30,944 nucleotides of DNA from Deltaproteobacteria bacterium UBA5756 (GTDB lineage Bacteria > Desulfobacterota > Syntrophorhabdia > Syntrophorhabdales > Syntrophorhabdaceae). The notes under the pieces were generated by a model. It made no database searches, was not told where the DNA came from, and worked only from the letters and a program-made list of their open reading frames with translations. The position numbers were made by a program, and so were the translations under genes. Location: positions 1 to 30,944 of the forward strand of contig DIFE01000068.1 of the NCBI GenBank assembly GCA_002418985.1. Reading direction: 5' to 3'. Below, in pieces: positions 1 through 7,733 of the stretch; the stretch's first letter is position 1, and every line of letters starts with the position of its first letter.

Positions 1-45
1 AGTGGTGGAATGACGGGGGAAGGCAGTGGCGGAATGACGGGGGAA
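1..45. repeat. Two direct copies of a ~20-bp GTGGYGGAATGACGGGGGAAG unit
   Basis: A unit reading GTGG(T/C)GGAATGACGGGGGAAG occurs twice, starting near 2 and near 26, so the period is 24 bp with one T/C difference. On the opposite strand it contains CGTCATTCC, a core common in dispersed intergenic repeats of many bacteria. The array may continue to the left of the window edge. Positions 46-223 hold no recognisable gene, only the C-A-rich repeat at 118-145 and the ruvC leader. Confidence 0.6.
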
Positions 46-117
46 GAATATAGGGAACTATGCGTTAGTTTGTGACTGTCCGGAAAGAGGTTGACCTTTA
101 TATTATTTTGGACAGAT

Positions 118-145
118 GTGACCCATCACCTATCACCCATCTTCT
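118..145. repeat. Intergenic CATCACCTATCACCCATC-type repeat, copy 1
   Basis: The segment contains CCATCACCTATCACCCATC, built from CATCACC/TATCACC half-units. A near-identical string lies at 14763-14787 upstream of the MerR-cyclase gene, and a shorter relative (CCTATCACCC) at 24680-24689 upstream of the malic enzyme gene. All three lie between genes. It may be a dispersed low-complexity intergenic element; function is unknown. Confidence 0.5.
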
Positions 146-223
146 TTACAAAGATTAGCCATCCTGTTATGATGGATATCGAAATTACCTGATCCATAAA
201 GAGTGACGATACAATGGTGGATA

Positions 224-709
224 ATGATCATTCTAGGCATTGATCCGGGCCTCGCCAGCACCGGTTTTGGGGCGTTGCAATGCGGCGGCAGGGTGCCTGT
301 CCTCGTCAAATGCGGTTCCATAAAGACTTCTTCTCATGATACGATGGCAAACAGGCTGATGCAGATCCATGAAGATGTGAACACTGTTATCGATCAGGTG
401 CAGCCCGACCTCTTTGCCCTCGAGGATGTTTTTTCCCTTGTTCGCTACCCCAGAGCCGGAATACTTCTTGGGAGTGTCCTTGGGGTTCTCTACGTGACGG
501 CGAGCCGGAGGGGCCTTCCCGTTCAGGAGATTGCCCCGAAGGAGATCAAAAATTCCCTCGTCGGTTTCGGCAATGCAGGCAAGAAGCAGGTCAAGGACGC
601 CGTGGCAAGTACGCTGAAAATAGGCGACATTTCCTCTTTTCATGCGTCTGATGCCCTGGCTGTGGCACTGGCTGTCTATTATCGCAGGGACTACCGGAGG
701 GTGGTATGA
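224..709 (+). CDS. ruvC: Crossover junction endodeoxyribonuclease RuvC
   Basis: RuvC is the dimeric Holliday-junction resolvase that cuts junctions held by RuvAB. The protein is 161 aa with the RNase H-like fold signature GIDPGLASTGFG at the N-terminus. Likely metal ligands are D7, E67 (in ALEDVF), H140 and D143 (in FHASDALAVA). The third position is His, as in the Thermus enzyme, rather than the Asp of E. coli. I chose ATG 224 because it puts the catalytic Asp at residue 7 as usual; an upstream in-frame GTG at 203 would add seven atypical residues, and neither start has a strong Shine-Dalgarno. It overlaps ruvA by 4 nt (ATGA), so the two are translationally coupled. Confidence 0.95.
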   Translation: MIILGIDPGLASTGFGALQCGGRVPVLVKCGSIKTSSHDTMANRLMQIHEDVNTVIDQVQPDLFALEDVFSLVRYPRAGILLGSVLGVLYVTASRRGLPVQEIAPKEIKNSLVGFGNAGKKQVKDAVASTLKIGDISSFHASDALAVALAVYYRRDYRRVV

Positions 710-1320
710 TCGCCTATCTTGAAGGGACCTTGAAAGGCATCTACGATGAACGTCTCACCCTGCTCGTGGGCGGTATCGGCTATGATGTTCTGATGCCCGC
801 CTTCGTGATGAGCGAGATACGAAGGCTGAAAAAACAAGATGAGGAGTTGAGCCTTTACATTTCCTTTCATCAGACCGAAAGACAGCCCAAGCCCGTCCTT
901 GTCGGCTTCAGACATGAGCTGGACAGGGAGTTTTTCGAACTTTTCATTACCGTTGAGGACATCGGTCCCATGGCCGCAATAAAGGCGCTCACAAAGCCCA
1001 TACGGGAGATAGCGCGTTATGTTGAGGAGAAGGATGTAAAGTCTCTGCGCAGGTTGAAGGGAATAGGGGAAAGAAAGGCCGACAAGATAGTGGCCACCCT
1101 CAAGGGCCGTGTCGCAAAATATGCCCTGATGCCGGAAACGACGGTTGCCGCTCCGGTCGTGGAAGACTTCGTAAAAGAAGTCGAACAGGTGCTTGTTGCC
1201 CAGTTGGGCCATAAGCTGATCGAGGCAAGGAAGTTGATAGAGGATGCGATGAAAAGAAATCCCGGCATCTCGTCTTCGGAAGAGCTTTTTGAGGAAGTGT
1301 ACAGAGGACAGAAGCAATGA
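706..1320 (+). CDS. ruvA: Holliday junction branch migration complex subunit RuvA
   Basis: RuvA binds the four-way junction as a tetramer and loads RuvB. At 204 aa it has the usual length: an N-terminal OB-fold (about 1-65), tandem helix-hairpin-helix motifs (around FITVEDIGPMAAIKAL and LKGIGERKADKIVATLKGR) and a C-terminal RuvB-contact domain after a linker near residues 145-155. The first HhH reads EDIGPMAA where SGVGPKLA is more typical, so it is somewhat divergent. It is flanked by ATGA overlaps with ruvC and ruvB, the standard ruvCAB order. Its identity is set mainly by length, the HhH pair and context. Confidence 0.93.
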   Translation: MIAYLEGTLKGIYDERLTLLVGGIGYDVLMPAFVMSEIRRLKKQDEELSLYISFHQTERQPKPVLVGFRHELDREFFELFITVEDIGPMAAIKALTKPIREIARYVEEKDVKSLRRLKGIGERKADKIVATLKGRVAKYALMPETTVAAPVVEDFVKEVEQVLVAQLGHKLIEARKLIEDAMKRNPGISSSEELFEEVYRGQKQ

Positions 1321-2384
1321 TACAGGAAGAAAACTCGGATCTTTCCGAGCTCTACAAAAAGGAAGAAAGCGCGGCTGACGAGACTATCATCACCCTCCGG
1401 CCGAGCCGTCTCTCTGAATATGTCGGTCAGGATACCATTGTTGAGACGCTCCAGATTGCCATCGAAGCCGCGCTGAAGAGGGGCGAACCGCTGGAGCACA
1501 TTCTCTTTAACGGGCCGCCGGGGCTTGGAAAGACGACCCTGGCGCATATCATCGCCAATGAAATGGGTACACGAGTCGTTACATCGTCAGGTCCGGCGCT
1601 GGAAAAAGGCGGCGATCTGATGGGGCTTTTGACGCACCTGGAGCGGGGAGATGTCTTTTTCATAGATGAGATCCATCGCATCCCCAAGATCGTCGAAGAG
1701 TTTCTCTATCCAGCCATGGAGGATTTCGCCGTCGATTTTATTTTCGACAAAGGCATCCACGCACGAACACACCGGTATCGTCTCGAACAGTTTACCCTTA
1801 TCGGTGCGACGACCCGATCGGGACTCCTGTCGTCGCCTTTACGAGAGCGTTTCGGTATCGTGAGGGACCTCGATTTCTATACGGATGAAGACCTGGTGAA
1901 GATCGTAAAACGCTCTGCCTCCATACTGGGCATCAGCGTTGATGACGCCGGGGCACACGAAACCGCAAAACGCGCGCGGGGAACTCCGCGGGTTGCCAAC
2001 AGACTCCTCAAACGGGTCCGGGATTTCGCCGAGGTAAGGGCCGCCGGAATCATCACCAGGGGCGTGGCTATAGATGCACTCAACCTTGAAGGCATCGACG
2101 ATCACGGGTTGAGTGAGACCGACCGGAAACTCCTGAAAACCATTATCCTGAACTACAAGGGCGGTCCGGTCGGCATCGAGGCCCTGGCGGCAACGTTGCA
2201 GCTCGAATCCGACGTCCTCATTGAAGTGGTGGAACCTTTTCTCTTGAAATCCGGGTTTATCATCCGCACCTCCCAGGGTAGGAAAGCCTCGGATAAGGCC
2301 TTTTCCCATCTCGATATGCCTCTGCCCGGCAAAGCCTCAATGGGCGGGCTTTTCGATTCCCGGCCGGTAAAAAAAGGCAAGTAA
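1317..2384 (+). CDS. ruvB: Holliday junction branch migration DNA helicase RuvB
   Basis: RuvB is the hexameric AAA+ motor that drives branch migration. The protein is 355 aa. It carries RPSRLSEYVGQ at the start of the AAA+ fold, Walker A GPPGLGKTT (residues 66-74, Lys72), Walker B FFIDEIH (D117, E118), sensor/arginine-finger region GATTRSGLLSSPLRERFG, and a C-terminal winged helix (LLKTIILNYKGGPVGIEALAATL). The start overlaps the ruvA stop by 4 nt. Walker B is followed by Arg-Ile instead of the usual Arg-Leu, a minor change. It is the last gene of the ruvCAB operon; the next gene starts 114 nt later. Confidence 0.97.
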   Translation: MIQEENSDLSELYKKEESAADETIITLRPSRLSEYVGQDTIVETLQIAIEAALKRGEPLEHILFNGPPGLGKTTLAHIIANEMGTRVVTSSGPALEKGGDLMGLLTHLERGDVFFIDEIHRIPKIVEEFLYPAMEDFAVDFIFDKGIHARTHRYRLEQFTLIGATTRSGLLSSPLRERFGIVRDLDFYTDEDLVKIVKRSASILGISVDDAGAHETAKRARGTPRVANRLLKRVRDFAEVRAAGIITRGVAIDALNLEGIDDHGLSETDRKLLKTIILNYKGGPVGIEALAATLQLESDVLIEVVEPFLLKSGFIIRTSQGRKASDKAFSHLDMPLPGKASMGGLFDSRPVKKGK

Positions 2385-2498
2385 TCCCACTATTCCATCG
2401 AATTTATTGAAGGGGCAAATTTCCCGATTAGGCTTGATTTTAGGGAGAGAGTATATTAGAAAAATATGTTTGCACAACGAAAAGTTCAGGAGACAATC

Positions 2499-3788
2499 AT
2501 GGCCAATGTGGGAGTTGTTGGTGTTCAATGGGGAGACGAAGGTAAAGGAAAGATCATCGATTATCTCAGCAGCTTTGCTGACATCATAGTCCGTTTTCAG
2601 GGCGGGGCCAATGCCGGCCACACTATCGTAATCGGTGACAGAAAGGTCATCCTGCACCTCATACCATCGGGAATCCTCCGTGAAAACACCTATTGCGTGA
2701 TCGGCAACGGCGTGGTCATGGATCCGGAAGTCCTGGAAAAGGAATTGGCTGAATTGAAGGAACTCGGTTATCTCAAGGATGAAAAGCGCCTCATGATAAG
2801 CGGCTGCACCCACGTGATTATGCCCTATCACAAGAAGCTCGATGCCTTGAAGGAGTCAAAGACTACAAAGAAGATAGGAACCACGGGCAGAGGTATAGGC
2901 CCCGCTTACGAAGACAGGGCGAGCAGGATGGGCATACGCGTTATAGACGTTATCAGCAGGAAGATCTTTCGCGAAAAGCTGAAAGCCAACCTCGAAATAA
3001 AGAACTTTCTCATTCGCCGCTATTACAAGGACGAACCCCTGATGATCAGGGACATCCTGAAAAAATTCGAACCGTACAGGAAGATCCTCAAAAAGCATGT
3101 CGCCGACTCGACTTCGTTCCTTCACAAAGCAATGGCCAGGAAGAAACGGATACTCTTTGAAGGAGCCCAGGGCACCTTTCTTGATGTCGATCATGGAACC
3201 TATCCCTACGTAACCTCATCAAACACCATCGCCGGGAACATCTCGGCAGGTGCCGGGGTGCCTCCCAGCGCCGTCGATTATATCCTGGGTATCTGCAAGG
3301 CCTATACGACACGGGTCGGAGAAGGTCCCTTTGCGACGGAGCTTACGGGTCCCGAGGGCGAGCTCATGAGAAAAATAGGTGATGAATACGGGGCGACAAC
3401 GGGTAGACCGAGGAGGTGCGGATGGTTTGACGCGGTGCTTGTAAAGAGGTCCGCCAAACTTAACGGCCTGAACGGTTTGTCCCTGATGAAGCTCGATGTC
3501 CTCGATTCTTTCGAAAAGATCAAGATCTGCACCCGGTACAAGATCGGCAAACGTCTTTACGACGAGCCGCCAATGGCCCTCGAGGATTTCTATCGCATCG
3601 AACCCCAGTACGAGGAAATGGACGGCTGGAACACCCCCCTGAAGGATGTCCGGAAATATGACGATCTGCCGGAAAACGCAAAAAAATATATCAGGCGTAT
3701 CGAAGAGCTTGTCGGCGTTCCCGCCGCCATAATATCCACGGGCCCCGACAGGGACAGCACGATCATCCTCACGAATCCCTTCGGGTGA
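2499..3788 (+). CDS. purA: Adenylosuccinate synthetase
   Basis: PurA makes adenylosuccinate from IMP, aspartate and GTP in AMP synthesis. The protein is 429 aa, the normal length. Visible motifs are the GTP loop WGDEGKGK with catalytic D13, H41 in GGANAGHT, the IMP-binding IGTTGRGIGPAYEDR stretch, FEGAQGTFLDVDHGTYPYVT, and the C-terminal VPAAIISTGPDR. I start it at ATG 2499, which has AGGAG at 2488-2492 and gives the canonical N-terminus; an in-frame ATG at 2466 would add 11 unusual residues. It is monocistronic in appearance, with a terminator just downstream. Confidence 0.97.
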   Translation: MANVGVVGVQWGDEGKGKIIDYLSSFADIIVRFQGGANAGHTIVIGDRKVILHLIPSGILRENTYCVIGNGVVMDPEVLEKELAELKELGYLKDEKRLMISGCTHVIMPYHKKLDALKESKTTKKIGTTGRGIGPAYEDRASRMGIRVIDVISRKIFREKLKANLEIKNFLIRRYYKDEPLMIRDILKKFEPYRKILKKHVADSTSFLHKAMARKKRILFEGAQGTFLDVDHGTYPYVTSSNTIAGNISAGAGVPPSAVDYILGICKAYTTRVGEGPFATELTGPEGELMRKIGDEYGATTGRPRRCGWFDAVLVKRSAKLNGLNGLSLMKLDVLDSFEKIKICTRYKIGKRLYDEPPMALEDFYRIEPQYEEMDGWNTPLKDVRKYDDLPENAKKYIRRIEELVGVPAAIISTGPDRDSTIILTNPFG

Positions 3789-3836
3789 TCGGTCGGGAGT
3801 GTCAGAATTCCGACGTCAAAACCGGCCTTAGTGTAT

Positions 3837-3854
3837 CCCCGCAGGCGGGGTTTT
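3837..3854 (+). terminator. Rho-independent terminator after purA
   Basis: CCCCG-CAGG-CGGGG forms a 5-bp GC stem with a four-base loop, followed directly by TTTT. It lies 48 nt after the purA stop and separates purA from the lysozyme-family gene. Confidence 0.75.
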
Positions 3855-3910
3855 CGCTAACCCATCAAAATATAAGATGTGGCATAGTTGTTGCATTTCA
3901 TCTGAGGACT

Positions 3911-4603
3911 ATGGCTACCAATCTCGATATCACTCAAACGGCATCCATGCTTCAGTATCTACAAAACGGCCGGAAAAAGGCGGATAATTTCATCATCAAT
4001 CCCTGCGCCGGTTTTGAGGACGTGTTGCTCCGCACGCTGGCAAACTCGAGGGCTGCCGAGTTCAGCTCCGCACAGACGGGCGCAGGCATCGACCCTCTCG
4101 GGAAGGCTCATGATGAAGAGACGAAATTCCGCACCTGTCTTGAATTTGTCCTTGAAAAGGAAGGAAGCCGGCTCGTCAAAGAAGACGGCGAAAGAGGCAC
4201 CTCCCGTTACGGTATACTTCAATCGACTGCGCGGGCCCTGGGTTACAAAGGCAGTGTCAAAAACATCACCAGGGAGCAGGTGGAGGGTATCTACCGGAAG
4301 ATCTGGGACAAATCAGGAGCGTCTTCCCTGCCGTTTCCGCTGTGCGTAGTTCACTTTGACACCTACGTCAACAGTCCGGCAGCCGCCCAGAAGTTCCTCC
4401 GGAGGTCCCAGGGAAACATCGATAGCTATCTGGGAATGCGCGAACAGCGTTATGTGAAGCTTGCCACCGCGAAGCCCCAGGTATATGCAAAATATCTGAA
4501 AGGATGGAAGAACAGGATAAACAGCCTGAGGACCGTTGTGACGCAATATGAGAAGGACGCCATGTATGCCCGGAGAGATATCACGACCAATACCAGGGGA
4601 TAG
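3911..4603 (+). CDS. GH108-like lysozyme-family protein (putative N-acetylmuramidase)
   Basis: The 230-aa product resembles glycoside hydrolase family 108 endolysin/secretion-activator proteins in residues about 70-205. It has FVLEKEGSRLV with E84 in the position of the catalytic Glu of the family E-G-G motif, then GTSRYGI matching the family ETxYGI segment, and HFDTYVNSPAAAQKFL matching the family VNSG-type helix. The first ~65 residues are low in recognisable motifs. No signal peptide or membrane segment is visible, so export would need another route. I start it at ATG 3911, behind a TGAGGA at 3903-3908 with tight spacing; an upstream in-frame start at 3785 would overlap purA and run through the terminator. 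Family assignment is from motif resemblance only. Confidence 0.65.
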   Translation: MATNLDITQTASMLQYLQNGRKKADNFIINPCAGFEDVLLRTLANSRAAEFSSAQTGAGIDPLGKAHDEETKFRTCLEFVLEKEGSRLVKEDGERGTSRYGILQSTARALGYKGSVKNITREQVEGIYRKIWDKSGASSLPFPLCVVHFDTYVNSPAAAQKFLRRSQGNIDSYLGMREQRYVKLATAKPQVYAKYLKGWKNRINSLRTVVTQYEKDAMYARRDITTNTRG

Positions 4604-4682
4604 GACGGTGGGGATCTCACCCTTGAAGTGATGACGGTCTCATCCCGATCGACTAATATCAATGTCTGACCGGTAAAATCTG

Positions 4683-4711
4683 TTGACTTTGGCTGTTTTT
4701 TCGGTTTTAAT
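4683..4711 (+). promoter_or_regulatory. Sigma-70 promoter for the rpsU operon
   Basis: TTGACT at 4683-4688 and TTTAAT at 4706-4711 are separated by 17 nt. Transcription would start near 4718, about 40 nt before rpsU. It probably drives rpsU-yqeY-mutS2-dnaG-rpoD. Confidence 0.65.
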
Positions 4712-4757
4712 AAGAAGCCTTAAATCTAACGCAACAAATGGAGGGAGGGAAGAATGG

Positions 4758-4967
4758 ATGCCAGCAGTTATAATCAGAGAAGGTGAATCCTTCGAGAGTG
4801 CCCTCAAGAGATTTAAAAAGCAGTGCGAGAAAACCGGGATTCTCTCCGAAATCAAAAAAAGAGAACATTACGAAAAGCCCAGCGTAAAAAGAAAGAAGAA
4901 AATACTCGCTGCGAAGAAGAGAGCTCTAAAAAAACTCAAGAGAACCATGGATAAAGGTCTTTATTAG
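4758..4967 (+). CDS. rpsU: 30S ribosomal protein S21
   Basis: S21 is a small basic protein of the 30S subunit involved in initiation. The 69-aa product starts MPAVIIREGESFESALKRFKKQCEKTG, the S21 signature, and ends in a Lys/Arg-rich helix. The ATG at 4758 is preceded by a strong AGGGAGG at 4742-4748; the longer frame opening at 4683 lies in the promoter. It is the first gene of the classical macromolecular-synthesis operon, here with yqeY and mutS2 inserted before dnaG. Confidence 0.95.
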   Translation: MPAVIIREGESFESALKRFKKQCEKTGILSEIKKREHYEKPSVKRKKKILAAKKRALKKLKRTMDKGLY

Positions 4968-4973
4968 AAATAA

Positions 4974-5420
4974 ATGGACTATAAATCCAAAATTGAAGAG
5001 GGTTTGAAAGAGGCTTTAAAGAAGAGGGACACCATAAGGTTGTCCGTCTTCAGGATGCTCCTTGCTGCGATAAAAAACAAGGAAGTCGAGAAGATCAGAC
5101 CTCTGTCGGATGAGGAGTTTTTCGGCCTCGTCAGGACATCGATCAAACAGCATAACGACTCCATCGAGAGCTTCAAAAAAGGCCAGCGTTTTGAACTGGC
5201 TGAAAGAGAAGAGAAAGAACTTGAAATCCTGAAAGAGTTCCAACCAGCCCAATTGTCGGAAGAGGAGATTCTCAAGGAAATAGAGGAAGCGGTGGCGGCT
5301 GTCGGTGCGACCAGCCGGAAAGAAATGGGGAAGGTCATAAAGGTCCTCATGGACAAATTTCCGGGGAGGATTGACGGTAAAGTGCTGAGTACAATGGTGC
5401 TTCAGAGACTATCGTCTTGA
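4974..5420 (+). CDS. yqeY: GatB/YqeY domain protein
   Basis: The 148-aa protein belongs to the YqeY family, which shares a helical domain with the tail of the GatB amidotransferase subunit. Its cellular role is not firmly established; a link to tRNA metabolism is assumed. Recognisable parts are the N-terminal LKEALKKRDTIRLSVFRMLLAAIKNKE, the middle SIKQHNDSIESFKKGQR and the C-terminal GKVIKVLMDKFPGRIDGK. It starts 6 nt after rpsU with a weak ribosome site, so coupling to rpsU translation is likely. The rpsU-yqeY pair preceding dnaG is common in bacteria. Confidence 0.9.
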   Translation: MDYKSKIEEGLKEALKKRDTIRLSVFRMLLAAIKNKEVEKIRPLSDEEFFGLVRTSIKQHNDSIESFKKGQRFELAEREEKELEILKEFQPAQLSEEEILKEIEEAVAAVGATSRKEMGKVIKVLMDKFPGRIDGKVLSTMVLQRLSS

Positions 5421-5441
5421 AGACGGTAGTCGAAAGCCCCT

Positions 5442-7733
5442 ATGATCGATAAGACTTTATCCTACCTTGATTACCTCAAGCTTCGGGACGTCGTTTTCCA
5501 ATACTCTTCCACGCCCTTTTCAGAGGGTGATCTGCGTCAGCTCAAGCCCCTCGATGACATCGAAGAGATAAAGAAGCGCCATGGCCGGATCGAGGCCGTC
5601 ATGGATGTCATCAAGTGGGACGGCAGGATCCCTTTTTCTGATGTCCCCGACATCACCGGGGTGCTCCAGAGGATCTCCATCAGGGATTCTGTCCTTGAGC
5701 CGTCGGAATTTCTTTCGCTGACAACCTTCCTGAAGGCCGGTGAAGACGTGGCCGCTTTTCTTGGCAGGGTATTCAAGAAAAGCGAATATATCGATGAACT
5801 GGCGAGCGGGATCGACAGGCTCTCCGTCCTTTACAAACGCATAGCGCGTTCCATCAATGCTGAAGGGTACCTGGAAGACAGCGCTTCCTACGATCTGTCC
5901 CGCATCAGAGCCGACCTGTTCATGAACAGGGAGAAAATAAAGAAGCAGCTTGAAAGGATAATGGGCCGTGAGGCGATGCGCCCCATCATTCAGGACGATT
6001 ACATATCCCTGAGAAACAACAGGTATGTCATACCCCTGAAGCCGAACTTCAACGAGGCAATCCAGGGGATCGTGCACGACTATTCCCATTCACTCAAAAC
6101 ATCTTTCGTGGAACCCGTTGAATGTGTGGAGTTTAATAACAACATCAACATCCTGGTCAATGAAGAGAAAGAGGAAGAAAAGAAGATCCTCTACGAGCTT
6201 ACGGAGTTTGCCCGGGGCTTCAGGGGAGCCCTGGAACAAAACAAACACTATCTTGGCGAACTCGATTTTTTCCACGCCATGGCCCTTTTTTGTCACGAGT
6301 TCAAATGCGTAAAACCCGAGATTACGACGAAGGGCGGCCTGGAGATCAAAAAGGCCGTCAATCCCTTCATAACAATCTCGAGGAAGAACGAAGCGGTCCC
6401 CATCGACATCGTCATGAGGGAGAACGAAAAGGTTATGATCATAAGCGGTCCCAATGCGGGGGGAAAGACCGCCGCCTTGAAGACCATCGGCCTTTTGTCG
6501 CTTATGGCGAAGACCGGCCTTTTCATCCCGGCCGCCGAGAAGCCCGTCGTACCCTTTTACTCCAACATATTTGCCCTCATCGGAGATGAACAGGACATCT
6601 CGATGGAACTCAGCAGTTTTACCGCCCACATGTACGCGATCAAGGACCTCTATCTCAGCGCACGCGGGGACGAACTGGTTCTCATCGATGAGATCGGAGG
6701 CAACACGGAGCCTCAGGAGGCGTCGGCGCTGGCCATGGGAGTTATTGACGCATTCGTCGAAAAGGGCTGCCGTGTCGTCGTCACGACACATCTCAATCTC
6801 ATCAAGGCCTACGGGTATATGAAAGATTTTGCATTCAATGTTGCGACCTCATTTGACAGTCAGAACATGAAACCTCTTTACCACCTCATCTATGGAACTG
6901 CCGGCTACTCGAATGCGATCAATGTGGCCAGAAAGATCGACGTGCCGCAAGTGATCATCGAAAAGAGCTATTCCTATTTCAACGAGCAGGAATTTATGCT
7001 CAATGACCTGATAACGAGCCTCGAGGAAGAAAAGGCAAGGGCCCGCGAAGAGCGCCTTCACCTGGAAAAAACGAAGGAAGAGGCACGGGAACGGCTGAAG
7101 ATCATCAGGAAAAAGAGGGAGGAATACCTCAGAAAATGGGAAGACAAATGCCGGGAAAAACTTCTCGAACTCGACGTCGAGATCGATGATATCAAAAAAG
7201 AGGTTGCAAAAAAGGAAAGAAGGTCTATAACAAAGAGTAAGGAGAAAGTACGTTCCCTGAAGGAGAGGTTGGGGGGACCCGCGAAGGAGGTCAGGGAGGA
7301 CATCCGGATAGGCGATTACGTTCTGGTGAAGACACTGGGGAGTAAAGGTTACGTCGTCGATGTCGACAGAGAGGGAAGTGTCTTCGAAGTCGCTATTGGA
7401 AACGTAAGAACGAAACTGAAAAGGATGTTCCTCGTCAAGGCGGTTGAGGGCCCGAAGCGGGTATCGAAAGACAAGACCGAAATCAGCGTAGAAAAAATAG
7501 AACAACGGGAATTGAACCTCGTCGGTATGCGGGTAGAAGAGGCGTTGAAGATCGTCGACACGTTTCTTGACCGGGCCGTGGTTGAGGGTGTGTCACAGAT
7601 CAGGATCGTTCATGGCATCGGTACGGGCAGGCTTATGCAGGCCGTCAGAGGCCGCCTTGGTGATACCCCCTATGTTCGTGAATATCACCCCGACGAACGC
7701 AACGCCGGTGTCACCATTGTGGAGTTTGCATGA
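5442..7733 (+). CDS. mutS2: Endonuclease MutS2 (divergent)
   Basis: MutS2 is a MutS-like ATPase that acts on recombination intermediates or collided ribosomes, depending on lineage. The 763-aa protein has a helical clamp region (about 1-300), Walker A GPNAGGKT (336-343), Walker B LIDEIGGNTEP (D416, E417), a long charged coiled coil (about 525-610), a KOW-like segment near 630 and a C-terminal Smr domain (about 690-763). It lacks the MutS mismatch-reading domain I. The motifs are unusual: DEIGGNTEP replaces the usual DELGAGTDP, the Smr LDLRG motif is LNLVG, and HGKGTG is HGIGTG. It overlaps dnaG by 4 nt, so it is embedded in the rpsU-rpoD operon. Confidence 0.9.
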   Translation: MIDKTLSYLDYLKLRDVVFQYSSTPFSEGDLRQLKPLDDIEEIKKRHGRIEAVMDVIKWDGRIPFSDVPDITGVLQRISIRDSVLEPSEFLSLTTFLKAGEDVAAFLGRVFKKSEYIDELASGIDRLSVLYKRIARSINAEGYLEDSASYDLSRIRADLFMNREKIKKQLERIMGREAMRPIIQDDYISLRNNRYVIPLKPNFNEAIQGIVHDYSHSLKTSFVEPVECVEFNNNINILVNEEKEEEKKILYELTEFARGFRGALEQNKHYLGELDFFHAMALFCHEFKCVKPEITTKGGLEIKKAVNPFITISRKNEAVPIDIVMRENEKVMIISGPNAGGKTAALKTIGLLSLMAKTGLFIPAAEKPVVPFYSNIFALIGDEQDISMELSSFTAHMYAIKDLYLSARGDELVLIDEIGGNTEPQEASALAMGVIDAFVEKGCRVVVTTHLNLIKAYGYMKDFAFNVATSFDSQNMKPLYHLIYGTAGYSNAINVARKIDVPQVIIEKSYSYFNEQEFMLNDLITSLEEEKARAREERLHLEKTKEEARERLKIIRKKREEYLRKWEDKCREKLLELDVEIDDIKKEVAKKERRSITKSKEKVRSLKERLGGPAKEVREDIRIGDYVLVKTLGSKGYVVDVDREGSVFEVAIGNVRTKLKRMFLVKAVEGPKRVSKDKTEISVEKIEQRELNLVGMRVEEALKIVDTFLDRAVVEGVSQIRIVHGIGTGRLMQAVRGRLGDTPYVREYHPDERNAGVTIVEFA

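Noticed and set aside
1..45. CRISPR array
   Set aside because: Only two imperfect copies with a 3-5 nt gap and no spacers or cas genes.
203..223. GTG start for ruvC
   Set aside because: It adds seven residues not typical of RuvC; ATG 224 gives the standard N-terminus, though its ribosome site is also weak.
3785..3910. N-terminal extension of the GH108-like gene back to the purA stop
   Set aside because: It would run through the purA terminator hairpin and lacks a ribosome site; ATG 3911 is better.
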